64,000 bases of DNA from Gammaproteobacteria bacterium (GCA_028293745.1 JAQGOF010000191.1:1-64000), one strand, 5' to 3'; counted from the stretch's first letter, positions 33,987 to 44,403 are shown. Notes: generated by a model from the letters alone, not told the origin. Made by a program: numbers and translations.

Positions 33987-36900
33987 GACCGCGCCTCCAC
34001 ATCAGGCTCGCACGGGCGCTGGCCTGCGTCGTCGGCGGCGCGCTCCTCGCGAGCACTGCGCTGGCGGCCGGCAAAGACATTCGCGGTCAAACGGTGGATA
34101 ACAGCAGCACCCTGACCACCCCCGCCGGAGACAACACCGAGCTCAACACTCCATTGGAAGGCCTGTCCGGACCTTCGAACATCTGGACGCGCGAGCTGGA
34201 AACCATGAAAGCCTCGGCGGCCACCCTGCCGAAGGCTCAGGCCCGCAGAACCGTGACTTTGTCGGATGCGGACCAGGGTGCGCTGTTCGACTCAGGAAAA
34301 GATGATCTGTTGCCGAATTCGCAAGCGAAGTTGGACACTATCGCCGCCAACCTGCGCGGCAAGCACGGACTTCGATTGCTCGTCATCGGACACGCCGACT
34401 CGCAGCGGCCGAGCGCGGCCGCGCGGCAACGATTCCGCGATAACCAGGGACTCTCTGAAGCTCGCGCTTTTCAGGTTGCTCAGTATCTGCGCGCCCGCCT
34501 GGATCTACCGCTCCAAGCGTTCACCGTACGGGGCGAAGGCGATCAGAAACCGGTAGCTGACAACGCTACTCCGGCGGGGATGGCCAAGAACAGGCGTGTC
34601 GAGCTACAGCTATGGTACGACGAGGAAGAGCTGACGGCGGCTCCGGCGCAGGAGCCCGTCTTTGCCGACCGCCCTCGCTGCGGCGACGATCAGGCATCTT
34701 CCTCCGCCCTGCCCCTGCGTATCACCATTGATGGTCAACCGCTGAGCGCGGCGGACAACATCACCGAAGCAGATCATCAGCGGTGCGTCGACGTAGTCGC
34801 CAATCGTCACGACGTTCAGATCGTATTCGATCCACTCAGGACCGAGCCGGCTCTGAACGTGAGCGCCTGGCCAAACGGCGTCGTCGCGGGCCAGCCAGTT
34901 GCGTTTACAACCTACAGCAACTACCGCCATTGGATACGCAAGGCGGAGCTGCGCTTCTTCGTCGGCGGTCAGGACACCCGGGAGCCGCCGATCAGGGTTC
35001 TTTCCATCGAAGCCGGTGGCTCTCTCGAATGGATACCCGCGGGGCTGCCCACGGACAGCTTCTACACGCTGCGCGTCTATGACGATCACGGACGTTTTGA
35101 CGAAACGGCCCTCAAGCCCCTGAAGATCCTCGACCGCGCGCGCCCCATTGTGGATGCGACGTCTGCCAACCGTGAGAGACTCACCGGCTATGGGCAGAAC
35201 AGCCTGAGAGTCCGCAACATCGCCGTGCTCGGCGGTACCGTCACTGTCAGCGGCAGGAATGTGTCTAAAGATGAGACGGTCACCGTGTTCGGTACCGCGG
35301 TGCCTGTTGACGAGCATGGCCGCTTCGTCACGGAGCAGCTGCTGCCGGCCGGCACTCACACCATCGAAATCGAGACCCGCACCGCAAGCGACCAGAAAGG
35401 GGCGCAGTACGAGAAGTATTCGCGCAACCTGACTATTCCGAGAAACAGTCTTTTCTACGTCGCCCTCGGTGAGCTCACCGTCTCCACCAACCACACCGAA
35501 GGCCCCGCCCTGCTCGTGACGCAGGATGAGGATCACTTTGGCAAGAGCACCGAGGTCAGTGGCCGGGGCGCGTTCTACCTGAAGGACAAGATCGACAATG
35601 ACTATCTCGTTACGCTGAGCGCCGACACACGCGAGCGCCCAATCGAGCATCTGTTCAGCAATTTCACCTCCAAGGACCCCCGCTTCCTGCTGGAGCGGAT
35701 CGACTCGGAGCGCGCCTATCCGGTCTATGGAGACGACAGCACCAGCGAATGGGACGCGCCCACGGATGGCCGCTTCTATGCGCGGCTGGAGCACCACGAC
35801 TCGCGCCTCATCTGGGGTAATTTCCAGACCGCCTGGACCGGGTTGGAATTCAACCAGTTCAGCCGCGGCCTGTATGGGGCGGACCTGCTGTGGAAAACGG
35901 ATGTGGCTACCAGCTTAGGCGAGCGCCGCTCGACAAACGACATCTTCGCCGCCGAGCCCGGCACGCTGAGCTCGCGCGAGGAATTCCGGGGTACGGGTGG
36001 CTCTCTTTACTACCTCCATCGCCAGGACATTACGCGGGGCTCGGAGCGGGTCTGGGTCGAGATACGCGACCAGACTTCCGGCATTACATTGCAGCGCACC
36101 CAGCTCGTACCCGACCTGGACTATGAAGTCAGCTATTTGCAGGGTCGCATCCTGTTGCGCGCGCCGCTGCCCTCCATTGCCGATGCCAGCACACTGGTAC
36201 AACAGGGAAGCTCGAGCGGCAATCCGGTCTATCTCGTGAGCACCTACGAGTACTCGCCTGGACTGAACCAAGCCAACAGCAACGTGTATGGCATTCGCAG
36301 CAGCAGCTGGGTAAACGATCACGTGCGCCTGGGGTTCAGTGGTTACCGCCAGGGTGACTCGACCGACCGGCAGGCGCTGGGCGGACTGGACATGACTCTG
36401 CGCTACAAGCCCTCCACCTACCTGGATGTGGAAGCGGCCAGGTCGGACGGCGCCAACACTCAGCTCAGCTCCATCGATGGCGGTTTCGGATTCAATCAGA
36501 GCAGCACTCCCGATGGACGCGCCAACGCGAAACGCATCCAGGGCGTGTTTGACCTCTCGGACCTGGATGCGGCTCTACGCGGCCGTGGCAGCCTGTATTG
36601 GCAGGACCGTGACGCCGGATTCTCCGCGCCCGGTGCGTTGGCTGGCGGGGATGCGATCCAACAGAAAGGCGCCGCCATCAGCGTGCCTCTCAGCGCCCGT
36701 ACGTCAGTGGACATGAAGGCAGATGCACGAGATCAGACTACGCAACGCATCGATGCACAGGAAGCTGCGATGCACTACCAGGTTGACGACCACTGGGGCG
36801 TAAGTGCCGGCGCCCGACACGACAAACGCGATAACGCGCTCCCGAACGCCAGCACGCTTCTGTCCCAGAATGGGGAGCGCACGGACGCGATCGCCAGATT

Positions 36901-38308
36901 GGATTACAAGCCAGATACCGGCAAGGGTAAACCGCTGCCACAACACCCCGGAGCGGCGGGCAGCACATCCGGAGCCTCTTTGCCGCCGGGGGCGGCTCTG
37001 ACAAGTGGCGCCTCTCAGGCGGGAGGTCCAACGAGCGGCGTTCCCTCCAACGCTGCCAACTTCGACGTCACCCGCTCAGCGGTCCCTGCAGAACTTGCTG
37101 GGCAGACGAGCGCCCGTCCGGCTCCTTGGGACGCTTACACCTATGCGCAGGGCACCGTCGGCCGCACTGGGGAGCGTGATTTAAATAACCGTGTCGGCGT
37201 CGGCGCAGACAGGCAGATCTCAGATAGCTTCCGGATTGGAGGCGAACTCTCCGAGGGCACTGGCGGATTGGGCGGCAAGGTTAGTGGTGACTACCAGATC
37301 GATGATCGCTCCAGTATCTACCTGGCCCATACGACGGCCACCGAGCAGGAGGATTCCAACTATCGTGGTCGCTTCGGCAACACCTTGCTCGGGGGCCGTT
37401 CCAAGCTCAGCGACCAGGTCAGCGTCTACGATGAAGCGCGCCGCACCACGGGCGCCGGACCTCAGAGTCTGATTGATGCATTTGGAGTCGATCTCGCTCC
37501 GAACGACCGCTGGACCTATGGCGGCAAGCTGGAAGCGGGCACCGTCAGCGATCCTCTGGCCGGCGACCTGACACGCCGGGCGGCGGCCCTGTCGATGGCC
37601 TACAAGCTGCAACAAACCCGGCTCGCCTCGAGCCTCGAGTTCCGTCGCGAGAACGGCACTGCCGGCGGGCGCGATACCTGGCTGTCGCGCACGGCCACGG
37701 GCTGGCAGCTCACTCCGGACTGGCGGCTGCAGAGCAAGCTCAACTTCTCGTTCAGCAGCGCCAGCCAGGGAAACTTCTACGACGGCAACTTTGTGGATGC
37801 CACCCTGGGCACCGCCTATCGGCCCATCGATAATGATCGCTGCAACGTGCTGCTCCAGTATCGTTACTACTACAGCCTGCCCTCCCCTGGTCAGGTCAGC
37901 CTGAATGACACCTCGCTCAATTACGCACAGCGCAGCAATGTAGTGTCAGTCGACACTCTCTACGACGTGGTGCCCTGGCTATCGCTGGGCGGCAAGCTCG
38001 CAGAACGACTGGGAGAGCTGCGGGACACGCGCACTGGCGGCGATTGGTATTCGAGCCGCGTCGACCTGATCATCGTCAGGACCGATCTGCACCTCATCCG
38101 TGAATGGGACGCGATGCTCGAAGGCCGCAGGCTCACCGTGCATGAGGCGCATGACGCCCGCGCCGGCCTGCTCGCCGCCCTCTACCGTCATCTCACCAAA
38201 CACGTCAAGCTGGGCGCTGGCTACAACTTCACCGACTTCTCGGATGATCTGACCGACCTGTCGTATCGCAGCCGCGGGCCATTCATCAATATCATGAGTA
38301 CTTTCTAG
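33983..38308 (+). CDS. OmpA-domain outer-membrane beta-barrel partner of the giant protein
   Basis: The 1441-residue protein has a signal peptide (1-28, STALAAG), an OmpA-type peptidoglycan-binding domain (about 85-215; FDSGKDDLLPNSQAKL, VIGHADSQRPS, KNRRVELQLW), an Ig-like stretch, and then a long beta-barrel that starts about residue 490 (LFYVALGELTVS; RGAFYLKDKIDNDYLVTLSA; YPVYGDDSTSEWDAPTDGRF; EEFRGTGGSLYYLHRQDI). It ends in ...NIMSTF with the C-terminal Phe of outer-membrane proteins. A Pro/Gly/Ser-rich insert (about 980-1050) looks disordered. The start ATG is inside the TGA of the giant gene (ATGA). Similar barrels in proteobacteria often follow or are fused with DUF11 proteins; their role is unknown. 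It may anchor or export the giant partner. Confidence 0.85.
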   Translation: MRPRLHIRLARALACVVGGALLASTALAAGKDIRGQTVDNSSTLTTPAGDNTELNTPLEGLSGPSNIWTRELETMKASAATLPKAQARRTVTLSDADQGALFDSGKDDLLPNSQAKLDTIAANLRGKHGLRLLVIGHADSQRPSAAARQRFRDNQGLSEARAFQVAQYLRARLDLPLQAFTVRGEGDQKPVADNATPAGMAKNRRVELQLWYDEEELTAAPAQEPVFADRPRCGDDQASSSALPLRITIDGQPLSAADNITEADHQRCVDVVANRHDVQIVFDPLRTEPALNVSAWPNGVVAGQPVAFTTYSNYRHWIRKAELRFFVGGQDTREPPIRVLSIEAGGSLEWIPAGLPTDSFYTLRVYDDHGRFDETALKPLKILDRARPIVDATSANRERLTGYGQNSLRVRNIAVLGGTVTVSGRNVSKDETVTVFGTAVPVDEHGRFVTEQLLPAGTHTIEIETRTASDQKGAQYEKYSRNLTIPRNSLFYVALGELTVSTNHTEGPALLVTQDEDHFGKSTEVSGRGAFYLKDKIDNDYLVTLSADTRERPIEHLFSNFTSKDPRFLLERIDSERAYPVYGDDSTSEWDAPTDGRFYARLEHHDSRLIWGNFQTAWTGLEFNQFSRGLYGADLLWKTDVATSLGERRSTNDIFAAEPGTLSSREEFRGTGGSLYYLHRQDITRGSERVWVEIRDQTSGITLQRTQLVPDLDYEVSYLQGRILLRAPLPSIADASTLVQQGSSSGNPVYLVSTYEYSPGLNQANSNVYGIRSSSWVNDHVRLGFSGYRQGDSTDRQALGGLDMTLRYKPSTYLDVEAARSDGANTQLSSIDGGFGFNQSSTPDGRANAKRIQGVFDLSDLDAALRGRGSLYWQDRDAGFSAPGALAGGDAIQQKGAAISVPLSARTSVDMKADARDQTTQRIDAQEAAMHYQVDDHWGVSAGARHDKRDNALPNASTLLSQNGERTDAIARLDYKPDTGKGKPLPQHPGAAGSTSGASLPPGAALTSGASQAGGPTSGVPSNAANFDVTRSAVPAELAGQTSARPAPWDAYTYAQGTVGRTGERDLNNRVGVGADRQISDSFRIGGELSEGTGGLGGKVSGDYQIDDRSSIYLAHTTATEQEDSNYRGRFGNTLLGGRSKLSDQVSVYDEARRTTGAGPQSLIDAFGVDLAPNDRWTYGGKLEAGTVSDPLAGDLTRRAAALSMAYKLQQTRLASSLEFRRENGTAGGRDTWLSRTATGWQLTPDWRLQSKLNFSFSSASQGNFYDGNFVDATLGTAYRPIDNDRCNVLLQYRYYYSLPSPGQVSLNDTSLNYAQRSNVVSVDTLYDVVPWLSLGGKLAERLGELRDTRTGGDWYSSRVDLIIVRTDLHLIREWDAMLEGRRLTVHEAHDARAGLLAALYRHLTKHVKLGAGYNFTDFSDDLTDLSYRSRGPFINIMSTF

Positions 38309-38354
38309 CTGAAGAGTTGCCACAGGTCGTGAGGCAGCATGGCCAATCCGATGA

Positions 38355-41300
38355 CTACCTGGCGCTCGGGGCTTCACTCGCGAACCACTGAGTCTCGAAT
38401 AACTTTCTGCGCGGCCAGATCTCATCCAGCGTGTTCGCATCATAAAGTCTGCCATTTTCCATGACTTGCGAGATCGCCCGAGTGTTGCGAATATCCGTGC
38501 GCGGATCGGCATTCAAGATGATCAGGTCGGCGAATTTTCCAGCTTCGATGCTGCCAAACTCGGTGGCGCGACCGATTGCCTCAGCCGATCCCAGGGTACC
38601 CGCTCGAAGAGCCTCCATCGGTGTCATCCCGCCTTGAACGTGCGCCTCCATCTCCCAATGAAATCCTGGGCCGGGAATCTCGCCATGCGCCCCCATCGCA
38701 ACCACGCCGCCGGCCCGCTGGATCCTTGCGATATCGCCGCCGATCTCGGGATATAGGAACGTCGAGGGTTCCGTCCAAGGGCGCGTGAGAGCTGTGCTAG
38801 CGGCGACGGGGTACGGCCGAAAGCGCATGAACTTCGGATCGGTCATCGGTCGATCGCGAATGACAAAGTCATCCTGCGCCGGACTGCCTCCGTTTTTGAT
38901 CTGCAACGTGCCGTCGTAGCTGGTCCGGCTGCGAGCGATGAGCTGCACGACGTCGCCATAGATAGGCGTGGCGAGCGAATGCTCGTTTCCGGCATATCCG
39001 TCCAGGATCTGACTCAAATCCAACTTCAACGAGAGCGATCCTTCGGTGGTGGGCATCATCCCCATTTGCGCGGCCTCCTGGACCAACCACTGACGCTGGC
39101 GGCGATTCCCAATCAGATACTGCTTCACATTGCGAGTGCGGTAGTGATCGCGGTAGCGCGTGAGCAGCGCGCGAGCGTCACTCAGCGACGCCACTCGGTT
39201 GAAAGAGAACATCGCCATTCCGGTGCTGGGGATGCGCGACCCCGTGACCAGGCCCGCATCGACCAGATCCTGGTAGGCGAACATGTCGATACTCAGTGTG
39301 GACGGATCAAATGAGGTCGTGATCCCATTGGCCAGCCGTGCAGCTAAGCCCCAAGGCTGCAGGCTCAGCACATCGCGCCGGATGTCGGCGACATGGTCGT
39401 GCACGTCAATGAATCCAGGCAGAATGACTTTCCCGCTGACGTCACGAATTGACGCATCGGTCGGCACTGCGGCCGTTCCAGACGGCCCAATCGAAGCAAT
39501 TCGACCGTCGCGAATCACTACCTCGCCGTTTTCGATCACTTCATCGCCGCGCATGGTAATGACGCGCGCACCGCGCAATACGACACTCCCATGCGGATTG
39601 TCGCGGGGCACTTCCACTACAGCTTGGAACGCCTCTGTGTCCTGTCCAACGGTCGGAGCGTCGGCTGACCAACTCGGTGAGTCCGGGCGGTTGAGCTTGA
39701 TGTTGGCAAGCGAACGGCGGTAGAAGGTCGAGCCGACCGCCCAGCTAATTGTTTTGCCTGCGTCGGCCCATTCGAAGAAATCAGCTCCGACATCCGTGAT
39801 TCTGCGATGCGCGACGCCCGGGTGTGATAGATCGACCGTCTCGCCTGGCGCCGGGGCAGCCAGGAGATGCAATTGTTGCGCGACGAGCGCCAATACCCAG
39901 TGTCCGTCCGGGCTGATCCGGCTGTCGTCAACGGCTGCGGTGCCATCCATGAAGTACCAGCCGGGTCCTCGAACCTCCACGGCTGACTTCATGGCTCCGC
40001 TGGATGGGTCTACGGCGGACAAACCGTTTGCGGTTCTCAGGTATACGGTTGCATTGTCTGGTCCAAAGTGCGGCTTGCCGCCGATCTCGCCGGACGTGAT
40101 GAGGCGTGCGCTGCCTCCCCGGCTGGGAAATGCCACCAGCTCGGCTTGCCGTACCTGTCCGTATTCCATGGCGACGTTCAAACGTCCCGAGTTGCTGGAG
40201 CGCACAGCCAACACGTTGTTCCCATCGGGTGTAAAGACAGGACGAGTGTAGTAGGCCGATACGTCGCTTATTCGGCGCGCTGCGCCGCCCTTGGACGACA
40301 CAATCCACACCTGGCCTGCGTTCCTGGCCGTCCAGGTTATGAACGAAATGCTGCGCCCATCAGGTGACCAGCTGGGATGAAACTCTGGATCCCCTTGATG
40401 CGTGAGCCTGTGCGGGACCGCTCGTCCGTGCAATGACATGACATAGATTCGGCCGAGTGCAGAGAATGCGAGTTGCTTGCCGTCCGGCGATTGTTCTGGG
40501 GTCTGGATCAGGCGAGCACGTACGGGACCCGTTTCCTGGGCCACGGCGACCCGCGTTTGGGGTCCCAACTGGGCATCCACTGAGGCTTTGAAAGGGATGG
40601 GCGCCGGGGGACCCTCCTCGACGGGCAGTTTCTCGAACTTGCCATTGCGACTGAGGATAACCGCTCGGCCGTCGCGAGTGAACGTGTAGCGCGGCTCGAG
40701 ATCCTGCCAGCTCTGGGCCTGAATCTGGTCGTGTTGGATCGGAAATGCGAGCCAGCGATCGGTGCCCGCCGCGAGATTGCGCAGGCGCAGTCCGGTCTGC
40801 CCGCCGAAGCGGGTCGCGTAAGCCAGCCAGCGGCCGTCGGGCGAAAGGGCTGGACGAAAATACGGAATTGGAAACGATCGCCGGCCGGGTGCTCCCGGAT
40901 CCGGCAATACAGTTTGCTCGACACCCGTTGCGATATTGCGGCGGACTATTGACCAGGAATCGACGCCCCCGCCGAGATCTGACGGCCCGATACGCCGCGC
41001 GAAATACAAGTCGCGGCCGTCCGGTGAGACTACCGCACCGAGACTGCTGATTCCGTTGGCTCGCGGCTCTCCAGCTGCCTTCACGGGCACCACGAGCGCT
41101 TCTGAACCTTCGAGCCCGTAGCGCCACAACTCGTAGTTGTCAATGCTCCAGGAATATCGGCTGACATACAGCGATTGACCGTCGGGACTCCAAGCTGGCG
41201 AGACAAGCACGGAATCGTCGTCGCCGAAACTGATCTGCCGCGCATCGGTCCCGTCTGGCCGTACCAGCCACAAGTTCTCAGCGCCGGAGCGATCGCTTAT

Positions 41301-41693
41301 GAATGCGATCCACTGACCGTCGGGCGAATAGGTCGGCTGTGAGTCGAAGGGCAAGCCGTCTGTGATCGATCTGGCCTGCCCCCCCGTGACATCCATCGAG
41401 TAGAGATCGCCGAGCAGATCGAACACCAGCCGCTTTCCGTCGGGCGAGAGGTCGACGGACATCCACGTCCCCTCGTCGGTCTCGAACGCAATGTGCCGTG
41501 TGGCCTGCAGCGGCAGTATCTGACCGGGCGCCTGCCGAGGCCTCGACGCCGCAGAGCTGGATTCAGTCGAGGCATTTGCCTGGGCGAGAAAAGGCAGGAG
41601 ATCATCAGGCTCCTGCGCCAACACGTCACCTGCGGCCGCGGTGCACAGCCCGATCACGAGCAGGCGGCAAAAAGCTCGCGCGCCCAGACTCAT
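38355..41693 (-). CDS. Exported amidohydrolase with N-terminal TolB-like (PD40) propeller
   Basis: The 1112-residue protein has a signal peptide (about 1-26, GDVLAQEP), a beta-propeller of PD40 repeats (SPDGKRLVFDLLGDLY, SPDGQWIAFISDRSG, further copies to about 640) and a C-terminal amidohydrolase domain with metal motif His765-Asp-His767 (PGFIDVHDH). The late motifs GNEHSL, AMGAHGEI and FADLIILNADP are standard for the family. It hydrolyses an amide, peptide or cyclic C-N bond in the periplasm; substrate unknown. It is the last gene of an operon of four amidohydrolases, overlapping the previous one by 4 bp. It converges on the barrel gene across 46 bp. Confidence 0.87.
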   Translation of the reverse strand: MSLGARAFCRLLVIGLCTAAAGDVLAQEPDDLLPFLAQANASTESSSAASRPRQAPGQILPLQATRHIAFETDEGTWMSVDLSPDGKRLVFDLLGDLYSMDVTGGQARSITDGLPFDSQPTYSPDGQWIAFISDRSGAENLWLVRPDGTDARQISFGDDDSVLVSPAWSPDGQSLYVSRYSWSIDNYELWRYGLEGSEALVVPVKAAGEPRANGISSLGAVVSPDGRDLYFARRIGPSDLGGGVDSWSIVRRNIATGVEQTVLPDPGAPGRRSFPIPYFRPALSPDGRWLAYATRFGGQTGLRLRNLAAGTDRWLAFPIQHDQIQAQSWQDLEPRYTFTRDGRAVILSRNGKFEKLPVEEGPPAPIPFKASVDAQLGPQTRVAVAQETGPVRARLIQTPEQSPDGKQLAFSALGRIYVMSLHGRAVPHRLTHQGDPEFHPSWSPDGRSISFITWTARNAGQVWIVSSKGGAARRISDVSAYYTRPVFTPDGNNVLAVRSSNSGRLNVAMEYGQVRQAELVAFPSRGGSARLITSGEIGGKPHFGPDNATVYLRTANGLSAVDPSSGAMKSAVEVRGPGWYFMDGTAAVDDSRISPDGHWVLALVAQQLHLLAAPAPGETVDLSHPGVAHRRITDVGADFFEWADAGKTISWAVGSTFYRRSLANIKLNRPDSPSWSADAPTVGQDTEAFQAVVEVPRDNPHGSVVLRGARVITMRGDEVIENGEVVIRDGRIASIGPSGTAAVPTDASIRDVSGKVILPGFIDVHDHVADIRRDVLSLQPWGLAARLANGITTSFDPSTLSIDMFAYQDLVDAGLVTGSRIPSTGMAMFSFNRVASLSDARALLTRYRDHYRTRNVKQYLIGNRRQRQWLVQEAAQMGMMPTTEGSLSLKLDLSQILDGYAGNEHSLATPIYGDVVQLIARSRTSYDGTLQIKNGGSPAQDDFVIRDRPMTDPKFMRFRPYPVAASTALTRPWTEPSTFLYPEIGGDIARIQRAGGVVAMGAHGEIPGPGFHWEMEAHVQGGMTPMEALRAGTLGSAEAIGRATEFGSIEAGKFADLIILNADPRTDIRNTRAISQVMENGRLYDANTLDEIWPRRKLFETQWFASEAPSAR

Positions 41694-42967
41694 GGGCGGT
41701 GGGCTCCCCCCTCGAGTCCCGCTTTCGGCAGATACCGGTCACGCAACTCGGTCTGATGCGTAGACAATGACATCTCCTTGCCCGATATCAACACCGTCAC
41801 CGGTAGTGTTGACGGCTCCAGCGGATCGCCGTCCCAGATCACCAGGTCGCCATCGCGGCCGTTCGCAATCGTACCGCAACGATCCGCTACGCCCCAGATT
41901 TGCGCAGGGACGGAGGTTATCGATCTGAGACCGTCAATGTAGGGAAGTCCGTTGGCGACTGCGAGACCTGCGCCCTCTCGCATGGACAGTCCAGCGTTGT
42001 AGCTCTGATGGATGCCGCCCGCAATAACTATGGTCGCGATAGTAACGCCGGCCTCGTGCAGCAACGCGGCATTGTCGAGCCGCGCTCCCAGTTCGTCGAA
42101 ATTGCCTGGCAGGTTCGCCTGGGGATCGAGGATCACCGGGATTTTAGCCGCCGCGAGGGCATTTGCTGCCATCCACGCTTCGACGCCGCCGATGATAACG
42201 ACTTTGAGTGCGTAATCTGACGCCAACTTGATTGCCTGCCGGATATCCGACTCACGGTTGACCGAAATCGCCAAGGGCTCTTTCCCCGCCAACACAGGTT
42301 CCAGCGCGAGGAATTCAGGGGTGCGGGTGGCGGGACTCGCCGCAGACGCGAGACCCGTCTTCGCAGAATCCAACGCGGTACGCAGGAGCTTCCACTGCGC
42401 CGCCCTCGAGCCGCCAGCATCGCTACTGCTTCGCCCGCCAATTACGGCGAAAACGCCAATGTGGGTACGCTCGATGAGATCGCTCGAATCAGCCAATCGC
42501 AGCAGCGCTCCAGTGCCTGAGAACGGCGCTACGCCGCCATTGACGGGATAGGTGATCGCGCGACTCACTCCGTCTGCGCGGGCCAACTGCACGAGTGTGG
42601 AATTCGGGTTAATGGCGTATTGCACGTCAAACGCGGCACCGAGGGATGATCCCGATTTGACACCCGAATCCACGGTGTCGGTTGAGCTTGATACCTCGAG
42701 CAGACCGAGGTGCGTTGCGGCGTGGATGAGTCCTGGAGTGACAGGTTGGCCTTTCGCATCAATCAGCCGCGCTGCTGACGGTACCGTCCCACCAGAGCTC
42801 ACCGAGGTTATCTTCCCGTCAGTGATGACGATCGTCGCATTCTCCAGGGAATCCGCTGTAGTCATCGTCCACGCCTTGGCGTGAGTGATCGCGATCGTCT
42901 CGGCTATCGCAAGATGACCGGCTAGGGCGAGGTGCGATCCGGCAAGCAACTGGAACCAGCCTCTCAT
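41690..42967 (-). CDS. Exported amidohydrolase-family protein with degenerate metal motif
   Basis: The 425-residue protein has a signal peptide (about 1-22) and the TIM-barrel amidohydrolase plan, but the usual PG(L/F)IDxHxH reads PGLIHAATH: the first metal His of HxH is Ala84, while His86 remains and His82 replaces the Asp. Other family marks (GRDGDLVIWDGDP near the end) are kept. It may be a weakly active or non-catalytic partner. It overlaps the genes on both sides by 4 bp, so it is translated together with two intact amidohydrolases, which supports a heteromeric or regulatory role (inference). Confidence 0.82.
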   Translation of the reverse strand: MRGWFQLLAGSHLALAGHLAIAETIAITHAKAWTMTTADSLENATIVITDGKITSVSSGGTVPSAARLIDAKGQPVTPGLIHAATHLGLLEVSSSTDTVDSGVKSGSSLGAAFDVQYAINPNSTLVQLARADGVSRAITYPVNGGVAPFSGTGALLRLADSSDLIERTHIGVFAVIGGRSSSDAGGSRAAQWKLLRTALDSAKTGLASAASPATRTPEFLALEPVLAGKEPLAISVNRESDIRQAIKLASDYALKVVIIGGVEAWMAANALAAAKIPVILDPQANLPGNFDELGARLDNAALLHEAGVTIATIVIAGGIHQSYNAGLSMREGAGLAVANGLPYIDGLRSITSVPAQIWGVADRCGTIANGRDGDLVIWDGDPLEPSTLPVTVLISGKEMSLSTHQTELRDRYLPKAGLEGGAHRP

Positions 42968-44403
42968 GTCCGCCGCCGGGACTCGGGTCGGCCCAACAGG
43001 AGGTCAGGCTCCTGGGAGCTGCGTGGATTTGCCCGGTCATAGGCCAGCGCGCCGTCAATGAACACCTGGTCTGCGTGGGTATAGATAGAGAAGGGATCTC
43101 CCGACCAGATGACAATATCAGCGTTCCGGCCGGGCCCGACTGTGCCAATACGATCGTCGAGCCCGAGTGCCTTCGCGGGAGTGCTGGTCACCCAACGGAT
43201 GATGTGCTCAGGTGGCAGCTTCAGCCCCATACGCCGGCCAACGGCCGCCGCCTTGGCCGCTTCGATGGTCAGTCTCTGCCCTACTGTGGCCGAGTCCGAG
43301 TGCATCATCACACAGCCACCGGCGGCATCGACCATAGCCGCGTTTTCGCGAATCGCATCCTCGAGCTCCATCTTGAATCCCCACCAGTCCGACCAGACGG
43401 CGACGCAGGTACCCGCTTTCTTGAGCTGCGAAACGATCTTGTAGGCTTCCGTGGCGTGATGAAAGGCGCGGATCTGAAAACCAAACTCGGCGGCAACACC
43501 CAACATGGTGCTCATGTCGCCCGAGCGGTAGCAATGCATGTGAACCGCGATGTCACCGGTCAACACCGCGGCCAGGGTGTCGAGCTTCAGATCGCGGGCC
43601 GGCGGGGCCGCTCGGATACCGCTTTCGTAGTCACGCCAGCCCTGTAGATACTCCTGCGCTTTCAGGAACGCTTCGCGCACCAGGGCGACCTCACCCTGTC
43701 GGCTGCTCGGACCGCGACCCTTCTCCCCAAAATAACTCTTGGGATTCTCCCCGCAGGCCATCTTGAGCCCCTGCCCAGCGCCGGGGAATTTCATGGAGCG
43801 CACATCGGCCGCAGGAATGGGCTTGACGATGACTGACCGGCCGGAGAACAACGGAGTCGAGCCCGGAAGTATCTGCAGCGTGGTGACGCCGCTGCGCAGC
43901 GCCGCCGAAAACGCGGGGTCCTGCGTGTTGACCGCGTGCTCGATCCAAGTGTCGGCGGCGTTCGGGTCGCTCAATTCTGAGACGTCGGAGGAGTCCATGT
44001 CGCCCGAGGTAGATGGGATCGAGAAGACACCGTCGTGACTGTGCACGTCGATGATGCCCGGCGTCACCCAACGGCCATGAGCGTTGATGACCGTCGCTCC
44101 ACCGGCGCTCAATCCATGACCGACAGCGACGATCTTGCCTCCCCGGATCAACACGTCTCCATTGTCGATGCGGTGCCCAGCACCATCCAGGATGGTCGCT
44201 CCCTCGATCAGCGTGTCAGTACGGGGGAGCGGCTGATATGTGCTGGGATACGGGTCGGCCGCAAACGGCAGCGGTATGCGCGCCTTGGCATCGGCTGCAC
44301 CCGCTTCCAGGGTTGCAATGGACAAACAGGTCACTGCCGCGATGAGAACGAGTGGCCGCAAATACCCGGCTCTCTGCGCCCTCATCTGTTTCGCCGGCCT
44401 CAA
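42964..44403 (-). CDS. Exported amidohydrolase, imidazolonepropionase-like
   Basis: The 479-residue protein starts with a basic n-region and a hydrophobic signal/anchor (about 17-37, EAGAADA). The metal motif is intact: His121-Ser-His123 in PGIIDVHSH. Further family sites are HMHCYRSGDM, IRAFHHATEAYK and VMMHSDSATVGQR, which supplies the metal Asp, and the closing GPGRNADIVIWSGDP. A periplasmic metal-dependent hydrolase of amide or dipeptide bonds is likely; substrate unknown. It overlaps both neighbouring genes by 4 bp. Confidence 0.87.
   Translation of the reverse strand: MRPAKQMRAQRAGYLRPLVLIAAVTCLSIATLEAGAADAKARIPLPFAADPYPSTYQPLPRTDTLIEGATILDGAGHRIDNGDVLIRGGKIVAVGHGLSAGGATVINAHGRWVTPGIIDVHSHDGVFSIPSTSGDMDSSDVSELSDPNAADTWIEHAVNTQDPAFSAALRSGVTTLQILPGSTPLFSGRSVIVKPIPAADVRSMKFPGAGQGLKMACGENPKSYFGEKGRGPSSRQGEVALVREAFLKAQEYLQGWRDYESGIRAAPPARDLKLDTLAAVLTGDIAVHMHCYRSGDMSTMLGVAAEFGFQIRAFHHATEAYKIVSQLKKAGTCVAVWSDWWGFKMELEDAIRENAAMVDAAGGCVMMHSDSATVGQRLTIEAAKAAAVGRRMGLKLPPEHIIRWVTSTPAKALGLDDRIGTVGPGRNADIVIWSGDPFSIYTHADQVFIDGALAYDRANPRSSQEPDLLLGRPESRRRT

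Noticed and set aside
34610-35797. Open frame of 395 codons on the minus strand
   Set aside because: Antisense to the OmpA-barrel gene, which has signal peptide, OmpA motifs and barrel end; the antisense product has no family pattern.
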